Assembly (NCBI GenBank): GCA_031273285.1
Contig: JAISSE010000305.1
Location: 1-6,010 of the forward strand
Source: Prevotellaceae bacterium
GTDB lineage: Bacteria; Bacteroidota; Bacteroidia; Bacteroidales; UBA932
Length of the DNA stretch: 6,010 bases
Direction of reading: 5' to 3'
Part shown: positions 1-5,974 of the stretch, piece after piece
How positions within the stretch are numbered: the stretch's first letter is position 1
How the letters are laid out: every line of letters begins with the position of its first letter
The notes under the pieces: model-generated
Databases searched by the model: none
The model's input: only the letters and a program-made list of their open reading frames with translations
What the model was told of the DNA's origin: nothing
Program-made: the position numbers and the translations under genes

Positions 1-76
1 CATCTTTTATCTCTTCAACTACTTTTTGCTTGAAGCAAATACTGTACCGATAGATTTTTTTTACCTCTTTTGTCAT
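1..76 (-). CDS. IS3-family-like transposase OrfA, N-terminal fragment (partial)
   Basis: An ATG at 76-74 on the minus strand opens a frame that stays open to the window edge, giving 25 complete codons and one extra base. The peptide begins MTKEVKKIYRYSICFKQKVV and continues with EEIKD. The pattern Arg-Tyr-Ser-x-x-Phe-Lys-x-Lys-Val-Val-x-Glu-Ile is typical of the first helix of the helix-turn-helix DNA-binding domain in OrfA proteins of IS3-type elements. OrfA binds the element ends and, in that family, is usually fused by -1 frameshifting to an OrfB DDE catalytic domain; that part would lie beyond position 1. There is no clear Shine-Dalgarno. The fragment is too short to exclude another helix-turn-helix protein, but its position just inside a TG-type tip supports the transposase reading. 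Confidence 0.65.
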   Translation of the reverse strand, partial: MTKEVKKIYRYSICFKQKVVEEIKD

Positions 77-81
77 ATTTC

Positions 82-119
82 TGTCATGTTGTACTGTCAA
101 CCTATATCAGGACATGACA
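82..119 (-). repeat. 8-bp inverted repeat in the IS end and OrfA leader
   Basis: TGTCATGT at 82-89 is exactly the reverse complement of ACATGACA at 112-119, with 22 nt between them. On the minus strand the outer arm is the putative IS tip and the inner arm ends 5 nt before the transposase ATG. Transcripts entering from outside could form a stem covering the ribosome-binding region. It has no U-tract and does not look like a terminator. Confidence 0.5.
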
Positions 120-125
120 AACCGT

Positions 126-167
126 GTTCATCGTTTATAGTTCATCGTTTATAGTTTATAGTTCAAA
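126..167. repeat. Six-copy tandem heptamer array, plus-strand consensus GTT(C/T)AT(C/A)
   Basis: Starting at 126, each 7-nt unit begins with GTT: GTTCATC, GTTTATA, GTTCATC, GTTTATA, GTTTATA and GTTCAAA, with no interruption. On the minus strand the units read roughly (T/G)AT(A/G)AAC. The last copy overlaps the TGA stop codon (165-163) of the M23 peptidase gene, so the array sits exactly at the gene's 3' end and extends towards the IS tip at about 119. Seven is not a multiple of three and the array lies beyond the stop, so it is not a coding repeat. Its function is unknown. Confidence 0.85.
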
Positions 168-1041
168 ACACCACATACTGTTCGGGATCCAGTGGGACAC
201 CCTTGCACCACAGCTCAAAATGCAGATGATGACCGGAAGTCAATTCGCCCGAATTTCCCATAATAGCAATTGCATCGCCCGCTTTCACCCTGCTGCCCTG
301 TTTTTTAAGCAGTTTGGCATTATGCTTGTATACCGATATGATATTGTCGCTGTGCTGAACAAGGATGTTATACCCTGTTTTCAGCGTCCATTCCGACAGA
401 ATAACGGTGCCGTCCAAAGTCGCGACCACAACATCGTTGGGCGAAGACACTATATCTATACCCAAATGATTTTCACCTACATTGAAGCCCGATGTTATTT
501 TGCCTCTAATCGGCGCCATAAAATGAATTTCCGACAGATTTTTACCCCTGTTAAACGACGAAAAATCGGTGGAGAATTCAAAACGCTCTTCTTTTTCGAT
601 CAAATCGCGGAATGCCGAATCCTGTTTCGAGCGGACGTCGGAAAAAGGTTTGTTGGCAATGCTCGAATCCGGCGGATTCTGAACTATTTGGGTACCGGTA
701 CCGGACACCACCCTTATCGAATTATCCCAGTAAAGCGCCCATTCCGCTATTTCATTTTCCAGCGAATCTATCTTTAACACATTGTTTTGCATTATCCTGC
801 GGGTTTCCGAATCGGGATATCCGGGGATATATTCCCTCAAAGGGGTAAACGCGATGAAAAAAGTATTTAACCCCACCAGTAGAAATATTGAAATTACCAG
901 TGCAACAACAACTTCACGTCCCGTCAGCCGGAAGTGGAAAATCTGCTCGTATGTGGTATCATTGTAAATGCCCAGACGATACTTATCCTTGAAATTTAAC
1001 CATTTAAGGTTCCATTTTCTTTTCTTTTCACTCATCTTCAT
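163..1041 (-). CDS. Membrane-anchored M23-family (LytM/lysostaphin-type) metallopeptidase
   Basis: This is a probable zinc peptidase acting on peptidoglycan cross-links in the periplasm. With ATG at 1041 it has 292 residues. A cytoplasmic N-terminus of about 40 residues (with KYRLGIYNDTTYEQ near the start, as in a Bacteroidota M23 family) is followed by one transmembrane helix at about 43-65, a short helical stretch near 89-101 that may be coiled coil, a linker, and the M23 domain at about 171-287. The metal and catalytic residues look intact: His192 and Asp196 in HLGID, His240, and His272 and His274 in HHLHF. Start choice: the frame remains open upstream to a TTG at 1080, but a -7 promoter box at 1065-1058 lies inside that extension, so ATG at 1041 or ATG at 1035 (290 residues) is more likely. 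It is transcribed divergently from purC. The target bond and whether it is an active hydrolase or a regulator are not visible here. Confidence 0.9.
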   Translation of the reverse strand: MKMSEKKRKWNLKWLNFKDKYRLGIYNDTTYEQIFHFRLTGREVVVALVISIFLLVGLNTFFIAFTPLREYIPGYPDSETRRIMQNNVLKIDSLENEIAEWALYWDNSIRVVSGTGTQIVQNPPDSSIANKPFSDVRSKQDSAFRDLIEKEERFEFSTDFSSFNRGKNLSEIHFMAPIRGKITSGFNVGENHLGIDIVSSPNDVVVATLDGTVILSEWTLKTGYNILVQHSDNIISVYKHNAKLLKKQGSRVKAGDAIAIMGNSGELTSGHHLHFELWCKGVPLDPEQYVVF

Positions 1042-1057
1042 AATTTGAATATCAGTG

Positions 1058-1065
1058 CAAAGATA
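1058..1065 (-). promoter_or_regulatory. Bacteroidota-type -7 promoter box for the M23 peptidase gene
   Basis: On the minus strand this reads TATCTTTG, a full match to the Bacteroidota -7 consensus TAnnTTTG. The predicted transcription start is near 1052, only about 11-17 nt before the ATG codons at 1041 and 1035. I see no good -33 TTTG at the usual spacing; a TTGG lies upstream but too close. Confidence 0.6.
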
Positions 1066-1108
1066 AGCTAATTTCACCAATATATATGCGGGTTTAATTT
1101 TTTTAGAT

Positions 1109-1116
1109 TAATTTTG
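1109..1116 (+). promoter_or_regulatory. Bacteroidota-type -7 promoter box for purC
   Basis: TAATTTTG matches TAnnTTTG exactly. Transcription would start near 1123, giving a leader of about 70 nt before the purC ATG. The -33 region (around 1089-1095) contains only GGTTT, so that element is weak. The box lies 43 bp from the oppositely oriented box of the M23 gene, making a compact divergent promoter pair. Confidence 0.6.
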
Positions 1117-1123
1117 CAGTCGG

Positions 1124-1157
1124 AAATGCTCGTAAAACATATAGAAACCGAGCATTT
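1124..1157 (+). promoter_or_regulatory. 9-bp inverted repeat (hairpin or operator candidate) in the purC leader
   Basis: AAATGCTCG at 1124-1132 is the exact reverse complement of CGAGCATTT at 1149-1157, with a 16-nt AT-rich loop. It begins almost at the predicted transcription start and ends 37 nt before the purC ATG. There is no following U-run, so it does not look like an intrinsic terminator. It could be a leader RNA hairpin or a dyad bound by a regulator. I see no recognisable purine riboswitch core. Confidence 0.5.
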
Positions 1158-1194
1158 AAACAGATTGTAAAAAATAGATAATTAATATTTTATT

Positions 1195-2148
1195 ATGAAT
1201 ACAATTACTCGTACCGATTTTTTGTTTCCCAAACAAACGGACAAATATGTGGGAAAAGTTCGTGATGTATATACCATAGACAATAAATATCTTACTATGG
1301 TTGTTACCGACAGAATTTCGGCTTTTGACATAGTTTTGCCAAAGGGGATACCGTATAAAGGTCAAGTCTTGAATCAGATAGCTTCCAAATTTCTGGATGC
1401 GACCTCCGACATTGTCCCGAACTGGAAAATCGCATCGCCCGACCCTATGGTTACCATTGGTCGCAAATGTGAGCCTTTTCCCGTAGAAATGATTGTAAGA
1501 GCCTACCTTACAGGAAGTTCATGGAGAGCATACAAAGCGGGAGCACGCGAAATATGCGGAGTGCCGATTCCCGAAGGAATGAGAGAGCATCAACGGTTTG
1601 ATAAACCGATTGTTACTCCCACAACCAAAGCCGAATACGGAGCGCACGACGAAGATATCGCCCGCGAAGAAATTATTTCAAGAGGTCTGGTTTCCGAAGA
1701 AGATTATGATATGTTGGAGAAATATGCTTTGGCGCTGTTCGAAAGAGGCAGCGTTATGGCTGCCGAACAGGGTCTGATTCTGGTAGATACGAAATATGAA
1801 TTTGGCAGGCAAAACGAAGTGATTTACCTGATTGATGAAATTCATACCCCCGATTCGTCCCGTTATTTTTATGCCGACAGTTACGAAAATGCTTTCGCAA
1901 AAGGGGAACCGCAGCGACAGTTGTCGAAGGAATTTGTGAGGGAATGGTTGATGGAAAACGGATTTCAAGGTAAAGAAGGACAGAAACTTCCGGAAATGAC
2001 GCCCCAAGTCGTCGAAGATATAAGCAACAGATATATCGAATTGTATGAGAATATAACGGGCGAAAGTTTCCAAAAAGCCGAAATAACGGACAATATCTAC
2101 ACCCGTATCGAAACAAATACGGAAAATATGCTGGCAAGGCTGCTGTAA
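1195..2148 (+). CDS. purC: Phosphoribosylaminoimidazole-succinocarboxamide synthase (SAICAR synthetase)
   Basis: This cytoplasmic enzyme catalyses an ATP-dependent step of de novo purine synthesis, joining aspartate to CAIR to form SAICAR. The 317-residue protein is full length and belongs to the longer, yeast-ADE1-like form rather than the roughly 240-residue E. coli form. Diagnostic segments occur in order: the nucleotide-binding loop GKVRDVY (20-26), [14 protein letters not shown] (36-49) leading into [11 protein letters not shown], the CAIR-site region with [18 protein letters not shown] (93-110), [13 protein letters not shown] (141-153), VDTKYEFG (197-204) and [10 protein letters not shown] (214-223). 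The ATG at 1195 follows an A/T-only stretch without Shine-Dalgarno, usual for the phylum. It has its own promoter box at 1109 and a leader inverted repeat. The next gene in the same direction starts 77 nt downstream and may be cotranscribed. Confidence 0.97.
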   Translation: MNTITRTDFLFPKQTDKYVGKVRDVYTIDNKYLTMVVTDRISAFDIVLPKGIPYKGQVLNQIASKFLDATSDIVPNWKIASPDPMVTIGRKCEPFPVEMIVRAYLTGSSWRAYKAGAREICGVPIPEGMREHQRFDKPIVTPTTKAEYGAHDEDIAREEIISRGLVSEEDYDMLEKYALALFERGSVMAAEQGLILVDTKYEFGRQNEVIYLIDEIHTPDSSRYFYADSYENAFAKGEPQRQLSKEFVREWLMENGFQGKEGQKLPEMTPQVVEDISNRYIELYENITGESFQKAEITDNIYTRIETNTENMLARLL

Positions 2149-2225
2149 ACGACACGGATATTCGGCAACAAGACATTAATTGCGAGTAAATTACACTTTA
2201 CCCGAACACAGGATTCAAACGCACG

Positions 2226-2822
2226 ATGCATATTCCGCAAACAGAAAAACATCCTTTGCCGCCTTTTTATCCGGAGCATGCCCGATGGTTGTTTTTAGGC
2301 AGTTTTCCGCCGAAACGGCAGCGCTGGTCGATGGATTTCTTTTATCCTAATTTTCAGAACGATATGTGGCGAATTTTCGGCGCGGTCTTTTTCGAAAATA
2401 AAGGGCATTTTGTTGATGAAGCGGGAAAATCATTTAAGAAAGAGGCAATTATCGAATTTCTCACTGCAAAACATATTGCCATGTACGATATGGCGGAAGA
2501 AGTGATACGACACAGAGACAACGCCTCGGACAAGGATTTGGAAATCATAAAACCGCTTGATATTACGAAAGTTATAGCGCAGTTGCCCGATTTGCACAGT
2601 ATTGTTGCCACAGGGCAAAAATCCACAGATACTCTTATCCGACAGTTACATCAGGCAAATATGGAAATTGATTGTCCCAAAGTCGGCGGTTATGTTTTGC
2701 TGTCTGTACAAAACAGGAATATCCGTATCTACCGTATGCCTTCTTCCTCAAGAGCTTATCCCCTGTCGTTGGAGAAAAAAGCGATTATGTACGGCAATAT
2801 GTTTCATTCTGCAAATCCCTGA
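2226..2822 (+). CDS. Uracil-DNA-glycosylase-superfamily protein (hypoxanthine/mismatch DNA glycosylase-like)
   Basis: This is probably a monofunctional DNA glycosylase that removes deaminated bases (uracil or hypoxanthine) in base-excision repair. The 198-residue protein shows the superfamily layout: a first-strand motif LFLGSFPP (22-29) corresponding to the GSFPG-type motif of family 6 enzymes; YPNFQNDMWRIFGAVFF (40-56), which resembles the Asn-containing N-x-F/M-W segment; KHIAMYDMAEEVIRHRDNAS (82-101), resembling the G-I-A/G-L-x-D-V segment; and a C-terminal MPSSSRAYP (171-179) in the place of the LPSTSPAN motif. Differences from the classical motifs mean substrate and activity are uncertain. 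The start ATG at 2226 gives a good N-terminus. The gene follows purC by 77 nt with no obvious promoter in between. Its stop codon is directly adjacent to that of rsmG on the other strand. Confidence 0.85.
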   Translation: MHIPQTEKHPLPPFYPEHARWLFLGSFPPKRQRWSMDFFYPNFQNDMWRIFGAVFFENKGHFVDEAGKSFKKEAIIEFLTAKHIAMYDMAEEVIRHRDNASDKDLEIIKPLDITKVIAQLPDLHSIVATGQKSTDTLIRQLHQANMEIDCPKVGGYVLLSVQNRNIRIYRMPSSSRAYPLSLEKKAIMYGNMFHSANP

Positions 2823-3494
2823 TTAAACCGGTTTTGAATCATTGATTTTCAGATAGACAATCTTTTTTGTTTCGAAAAAACTTTCTTCAAAGAAATCGGA
2901 AATCCGATATTCAATCACCTGTTCGGGCAAAAGAGAATATTTTTTGACGGTATCCCGTATCTCTTCGGTTAAATCGCCTCCTTTGAGGCAGATAATTCCA
3001 TTTGAAACAGCATGAATCATGTCGGTTTTTATGTTTTTTCGTACCCAGCCCACAAAATCGGGCAGGTTTGTTACAGCCCTGCCGATTACAAAATCGAATT
3101 TGCCACTGACGGTTTCCGCTCTTTCCTGTTTAACGGTTATATTGGTTAATTCCAGATTTTTAACCACATCTTCAAGTACTTTAATCTTTTTTCCGACAGA
3201 ATCTATGGCTGTAAAATCAGTTTCGGGAAACATAATCGCCAATGGCACAACGGGAAATCCGCCTCCGGTGCCGACATCCAAAACATGCGCACCGGGTAAG
3301 AATGTGAATATCTTTGCAATAGACAACGAATGCAGAATATGCCTTGTGTATAAATGTTCAATATCTTTTCGGGAAACAACATTGATACGCTCATTCCAGT
3401 AAGAATAAAGGCTTTGCAGACTTTCGAACCGGTTTAGCCGGACGTCGCTAAGTCCGGTAAAATATTTTTTGATTATTTCGTAACTGTCCACCAA
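2823..3494 (-). CDS. rsmG: 16S rRNA (guanine-527-N7)-methyltransferase RsmG (GidB)
   Basis: This S-adenosylmethionine-dependent enzyme methylates G527 of 16S rRNA; in other bacteria its loss gives low-level streptomycin resistance. The 223-residue protein has the standard length. Key segments are SRKDIEHLYTRHILHSL (41-57), the SAM-binding loop LDVGTGGGFP (72-81), the acidic residue after the next strand (Asp98), FDFVIGRAV (133-141) with the conserved Arg139, and LKGGDL (170-175). There is no nearby ATG. The frame begins at TTG (3494-3492) or the next codon GTG (3491-3489), preceded by GAGAG at a plausible ribosome-binding distance; the next internal Met is far into the domain. It is the last gene of the gldE operon, one base after the PPTase stop codon, and it ends against the stop of the convergent UDG-like gene, with no room for a separate terminator. 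Confidence 0.96.
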   Translation of the reverse strand: MVDSYEIIKKYFTGLSDVRLNRFESLQSLYSYWNERINVVSRKDIEHLYTRHILHSLSIAKIFTFLPGAHVLDVGTGGGFPVVPLAIMFPETDFTAIDSVGKKIKVLEDVVKNLELTNITVKQERAETVSGKFDFVIGRAVTNLPDFVGWVRKNIKTDMIHAVSNGIICLKGGDLTEEIRDTVKKYSLLPEQVIEYRISDFFEESFFETKKIVYLKINDSKPV

Positions 3495-3495
3495 A

Positions 3496-4137
3496 TTAAT
3501 CTCTCAACACCCATGCGAGCGCGTAATTATCATTTATCATCCTGTAATTCAGGTTTAAATCCATATTATCGTACTGATTGTCGATAAAACGTGCGTCCAA
3601 TTTTCCCTCTTTTCGGGGGACAAATTTTTTGATTTCGATTTGCCGGCTAAATTCTACTTTTTGCTCGTGCATAGCCTTGTAGATAGCTTCTTTGGCGCAC
3701 CATATCACACAAAGCTGGTCTTCGCGGTATTTATAGCTCAGATAACTCTGTTCGTAATCGGTTATACTTTTGTTTTCCACCGGAGTGAAATTTCTTCTTC
3801 GTCCCTCAATATCAATGCCCACATACTTGCTTTCGTGAACGAGAATACAAACGAACTTGTCGGCATGAGATATGCTGATATCGCCCGGATAGTTTTTCAG
3901 ATACGGACGATTATTTTCCTCATATCCGAGATATTGCTTTCGCGTGAAACATTGATTCAATAAAGACCTGACTGCCAGCTGTTCCAATCGCCTTCTCGCA
4001 CTCGGATACTGCAATATCGTTTCCAGTTCCTCGTCCGGAATGGAACTCGATTTTATCAGTTCTTCCTGTGTTTCAGCGATTTCCCATAGCGCCAGAAAAC
4101 CTTCTCCATCTACTTTTTCTATCGAATATAATGGCAT
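3496..4137 (-). CDS. 4'-phosphopantetheinyl transferase superfamily protein (Sfp-type)
   Basis: This enzyme is predicted to transfer the phosphopantetheine arm of coenzyme A to a serine of an acyl- or peptidyl-carrier protein, in the cytoplasm. The 213-residue protein has the Sfp-type two-lobe length. ISISH (87-91) provides the conserved Ser-His before the core, GIDIE (107-111) carries the Mg2+ ligands Asp109 and Glu111, and WCAKEAIYK (146-154) carries Glu150 and Lys154. All the signature residues are present, so it should be active. The ATG at 4137 lies 2 nt after the gldD stop codon, so translation is probably coupled. In Bacteroidota I recall a PPTase commonly following gldE-gldD. No synthase or carrier protein is encoded in the window, so the carrier substrate is unknown; a general fatty-acid ACP role is possible. 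Confidence 0.93.
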   Translation of the reverse strand: MPLYSIEKVDGEGFLALWEIAETQEELIKSSSIPDEELETILQYPSARRRLEQLAVRSLLNQCFTRKQYLGYEENNRPYLKNYPGDISISHADKFVCILVHESKYVGIDIEGRRRNFTPVENKSITDYEQSYLSYKYREDQLCVIWCAKEAIYKAMHEQKVEFSRQIEIKKFVPRKEGKLDARFIDNQYDNMDLNLNYRMINDNYALAWVLRD

Positions 4138-4139
4138 AA

Positions 4140-4703
4140 TTACTGATTTTTAAAATCCACTGTTTCAATTAAATGTTCTATATCTGCTCTAAAAAAATCT
4201 ATCAGGGGAGCCAAAGAATCACTGTTCGGCGCAGTGTAAAAATACAACGAACCGCGCAAAAAATGATTGATTGAATCCGTTACGAAAAACTGCACCGAAG
4301 AAGCGGCATTTCCCTCAATATCAAACAACAATCCCACCAAATCGTCGTTTTTATTCTCGACAAACCGGGCTTCGATGGCATTTGCCTTCACATCATGCCT
4401 GTAGGCAAAAACATGGGCATCGTCCAAAAGTTCCGCCAAATTATCATCAATCGGCTGATAACTAAGATATATCGTCGCCAAATATTGAGGAAAACTCAAA
4501 TTATACCAGCAATTATGCTCTTCGGCGGATACCATGTTTCCATATGTCGGATATTCAAACCGAAACGGACACGTCGAATCAAACAGCCGGTATTCCTTTT
4601 CGGGAAAGTCAAATCTCATATATCCCTTTGGCTTTGGCGTATAGCTCTCACACGACGCCAAAGCAAACAGCAAAAACAACAATATACCTGTCTTTCTATT
4701 CAT
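4140..4703 (-). CDS. gldD: Gliding-motility-associated lipoprotein GldD
   Basis: This is a membrane lipoprotein required for gliding in Flavobacterium and linked to the gliding/type IX secretion machinery; homologues are widespread in non-gliding Bacteroidales, where the role is unclear. The 187-residue protein starts with a lipoprotein signal peptide: Lys-containing N-region, hydrophobic core 6-14, and lipobox Leu15-Ala16-Ser17-Cys18. The mature part contains family-typical stretches: YTPKPKGYMRFDFPEKEY (21-38), CPFRFEYP (45-52), FDIEGNAASSVQFFVTDS (127-144), HFLRGSLYF (147-155) and DIEHLIETVDFK (174-185). Its ATG overlaps the end of gldE by 8 nt (the sequence ATGAATAG contains both the start and the gldE stop), which indicates translational coupling. 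The PPTase gene follows after 2 nt. Confidence 0.95.
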   Translation of the reverse strand: MNRKTGILLFLLFALASCESYTPKPKGYMRFDFPEKEYRLFDSTCPFRFEYPTYGNMVSAEEHNCWYNLSFPQYLATIYLSYQPIDDNLAELLDDAHVFAYRHDVKANAIEARFVENKNDDLVGLLFDIEGNAASSVQFFVTDSINHFLRGSLYFYTAPNSDSLAPLIDFFRADIEHLIETVDFKNQ

Positions 4704-5916
4704 CTTTTGTTACTCTTATTTTTCCGATTCTTCTGTCATCAACGCTTTCCACCCTGAATGTCAATCCGTTCAATGTCAATTCTTCACCCTTTTTCAGAAA
4801 TTCGCCTTTCAGTTCCAGCAACAATCCGGCTAATGTTTCGGTGTCGCCTTTTGTGCTTTCGAACAGTTCGTGGTCAATCTGCATGATTCTGCAAAAATCC
4901 ACCAGAGGTGTTTTACCCTTGAAAGAGTAGGAGTTATCTTTCTGTTTCACATAAAAAGTTTCTTCCGCCTCAATGTCCGATTCGTCGAATATTTCACCGA
5001 CGATTTCTTCCAGAATATCTTCAAGTGTTACAATACCAATTGTTCCGCCGTATTCATCGACCACAATCGCCATGTGGACTTTCTTTTTCTTCATTTCGTC
5101 GAGCAAAGCGTTTATCTTCTTGTGTTCCTGAACAAAATACGCTTCATGAATCAGTTTTACCCAGTCAAAATCCTTGTCGTTTCTGATATGCGGCAACAAA
5201 TCCTTGACATACAAAATTCCCTTTATATGGTCTAAATCATCCTCATAGACAGGGAGTCGCGAATAACCCGATTCAACGACAATGGAGTACAAAGTATCGA
5301 AATCCACCGACACATCCACTGCCGTAACATCCATTCTGTTCGACAGAATATCTTTAACATCAATATCGACAGTGTTTTGCAGGGCGTCGAATATATGCGG
5401 ATCTCCAATATCGCCGGACGCGCCGGATGTTTCGTCCGCACTTTTTCCTCGACTGTTTTCCGAAAACGCAAGTTTCACAATGGGCGAAAACAGCAGCCAC
5501 GCTATTTTGACGAAAGGATACAAATACGTGATATTCTGCGAATTTAATGTTCCGTAACGTTTGGCAAGAAATATCAAAAGCAACAGAAGCAGATATATAC
5601 CCGCTTCCGACAAAGCCGGATACATATTTTCGATGCCATGGCAAAAAAACCACAGAAAAGACCGGACAAACAGGACGATAACAATAAACAGAACAGTCTT
5701 TGCAATCCACAGCGCTTCGACAAGCGCCGAATTGTTATCGGCAATAAACTGCTGCCTGCTATTCCCTTTTTGCCTGACATCAACATCTTTAAAAGCCAAA
5801 ACGACTCCCGATGCGACGGCAAAAATCAAAATCAATAATAAACAAAAGGCTAATAATACCCATTTTAGCGCTAAAAACGGGTCGGACAATAAATACGGGC
5901 TACTCGGAGGTTCCAA
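4696..5916 (-). CDS. gldE: Gliding-motility-associated protein GldE (DUF21-CBS-CorC_HlyC hemolysin-like membrane protein)
   Basis: This inner-membrane protein is the partner of GldD and resembles CorC/CNNM Mg2+-related transporters. The 406 residues comprise an N-terminal membrane domain with hydrophobic segments at about 14-42, 71-92, 104-118 and 133-150; a pair of CBS domains, the first at about 190-243 (with [20 protein letters not shown]) and the second at about 258-312 (with [20 protein letters not shown]); and a C-terminal CorC_HlyC domain at about 322-404. The cytoplasmic half is very well conserved, but the membrane half lacks the usual CorC/CNNM hallmarks (SxSE, NN and GExxPK). The start is TTG at 5916: a stop codon lies two codons upstream, and no ATG occurs until about codon 98, inside the membrane domain. 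A promoter box lies 59 nt upstream. It heads the four-gene operon and overlaps gldD by 8 nt. Confidence 0.93.
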   Translation of the reverse strand: MEPPSSPYLLSDPFLALKWVLLAFCLLLILIFAVASGVVLAFKDVDVRQKGNSRQQFIADNNSALVEALWIAKTVLFIVIVLFVRSFLWFFCHGIENMYPALSEAGIYLLLLLLIFLAKRYGTLNSQNITYLYPFVKIAWLLFSPIVKLAFSENSRGKSADETSGASGDIGDPHIFDALQNTVDIDVKDILSNRMDVTAVDVSVDFDTLYSIVVESGYSRLPVYEDDLDHIKGILYVKDLLPHIRNDKDFDWVKLIHEAYFVQEHKKINALLDEMKKKKVHMAIVVDEYGGTIGIVTLEDILEEIVGEIFDESDIEAEETFYVKQKDNSYSFKGKTPLVDFCRIMQIDHELFESTKGDTETLAGLLLELKGEFLKKGEELTLNGLTFRVESVDDRRIGKIRVTKDE

Positions 5917-5974
5917 TGTCTATACAATTAAATTAAACAAAAACTACTATAAAAATATTCGAAGTTTTATGCTG

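Larger units (their letters stand above)
1..119 (-). mobile_element. Left end of an IS3-family-like insertion sequence (truncated by the window edge)
   Basis: The stretch holds the start of a transposase-like reading frame on the minus strand and, 43 nt upstream of it, a plausible element tip. Read on the minus strand, the sequence from 119 begins TGTCATGTCC, and another TGT begins at 114; IS3-family elements usually start with TG and end with CA. The exact boundary (119 or 114) cannot be fixed because the other end and the target duplication lie outside the window. The element lies downstream of the M23 peptidase gene and points the same way, so read-through from that gene would enter it. 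The family assignment rests on a short protein fragment and the geometry, so it is an inference. Confidence 0.6.

Noticed and set aside
95..100. TTGACA on the minus strand as a sigma70 -35 box for the transposase
   Set aside because: Bacteroidota promoters do not use the E. coli -35 consensus, and no matching -7 box follows before the start codon.
124..777. 217-codon open frame on the plus strand
   Set aside because: It lies opposite the M23 peptidase, starts in the heptamer array, has no recognisable domain and is rich in residues typical of antisense frames.
1042..1080. Longer M23 peptidase beginning at TTG 1080
   Set aside because: The 13 extra residues contain the promoter box at 1065-1058 and begin with a rare start codon, while ATGs at 1041 and 1035 are correctly placed after the promoter.
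1117..1194. Purine riboswitch upstream of purC
   Set aside because: The leader is only about 70 nt and has one simple hairpin, without a three-way junction or the conserved core bases.
2161..2206. Nested inverted repeats TTCGG/CCGAA and GTAAA/TTTAC between purC and the UDG-like gene
   Set aside because: Arms are only 5 bp, spacing is irregular and no U-run follows, so it is not credible as a terminator.
3019..3402. 127-codon open frame antisense to rsmG
   Set aside because: It sits wholly within a confidently identified gene on the other strand and resembles no known family.
4145..4157. GATTTT/AAAATC palindrome at the gldD-PPTase junction
   Set aside because: The loop would be a single base, the arms are A/T-rich, and the site is inside the end of gldD; most likely chance.
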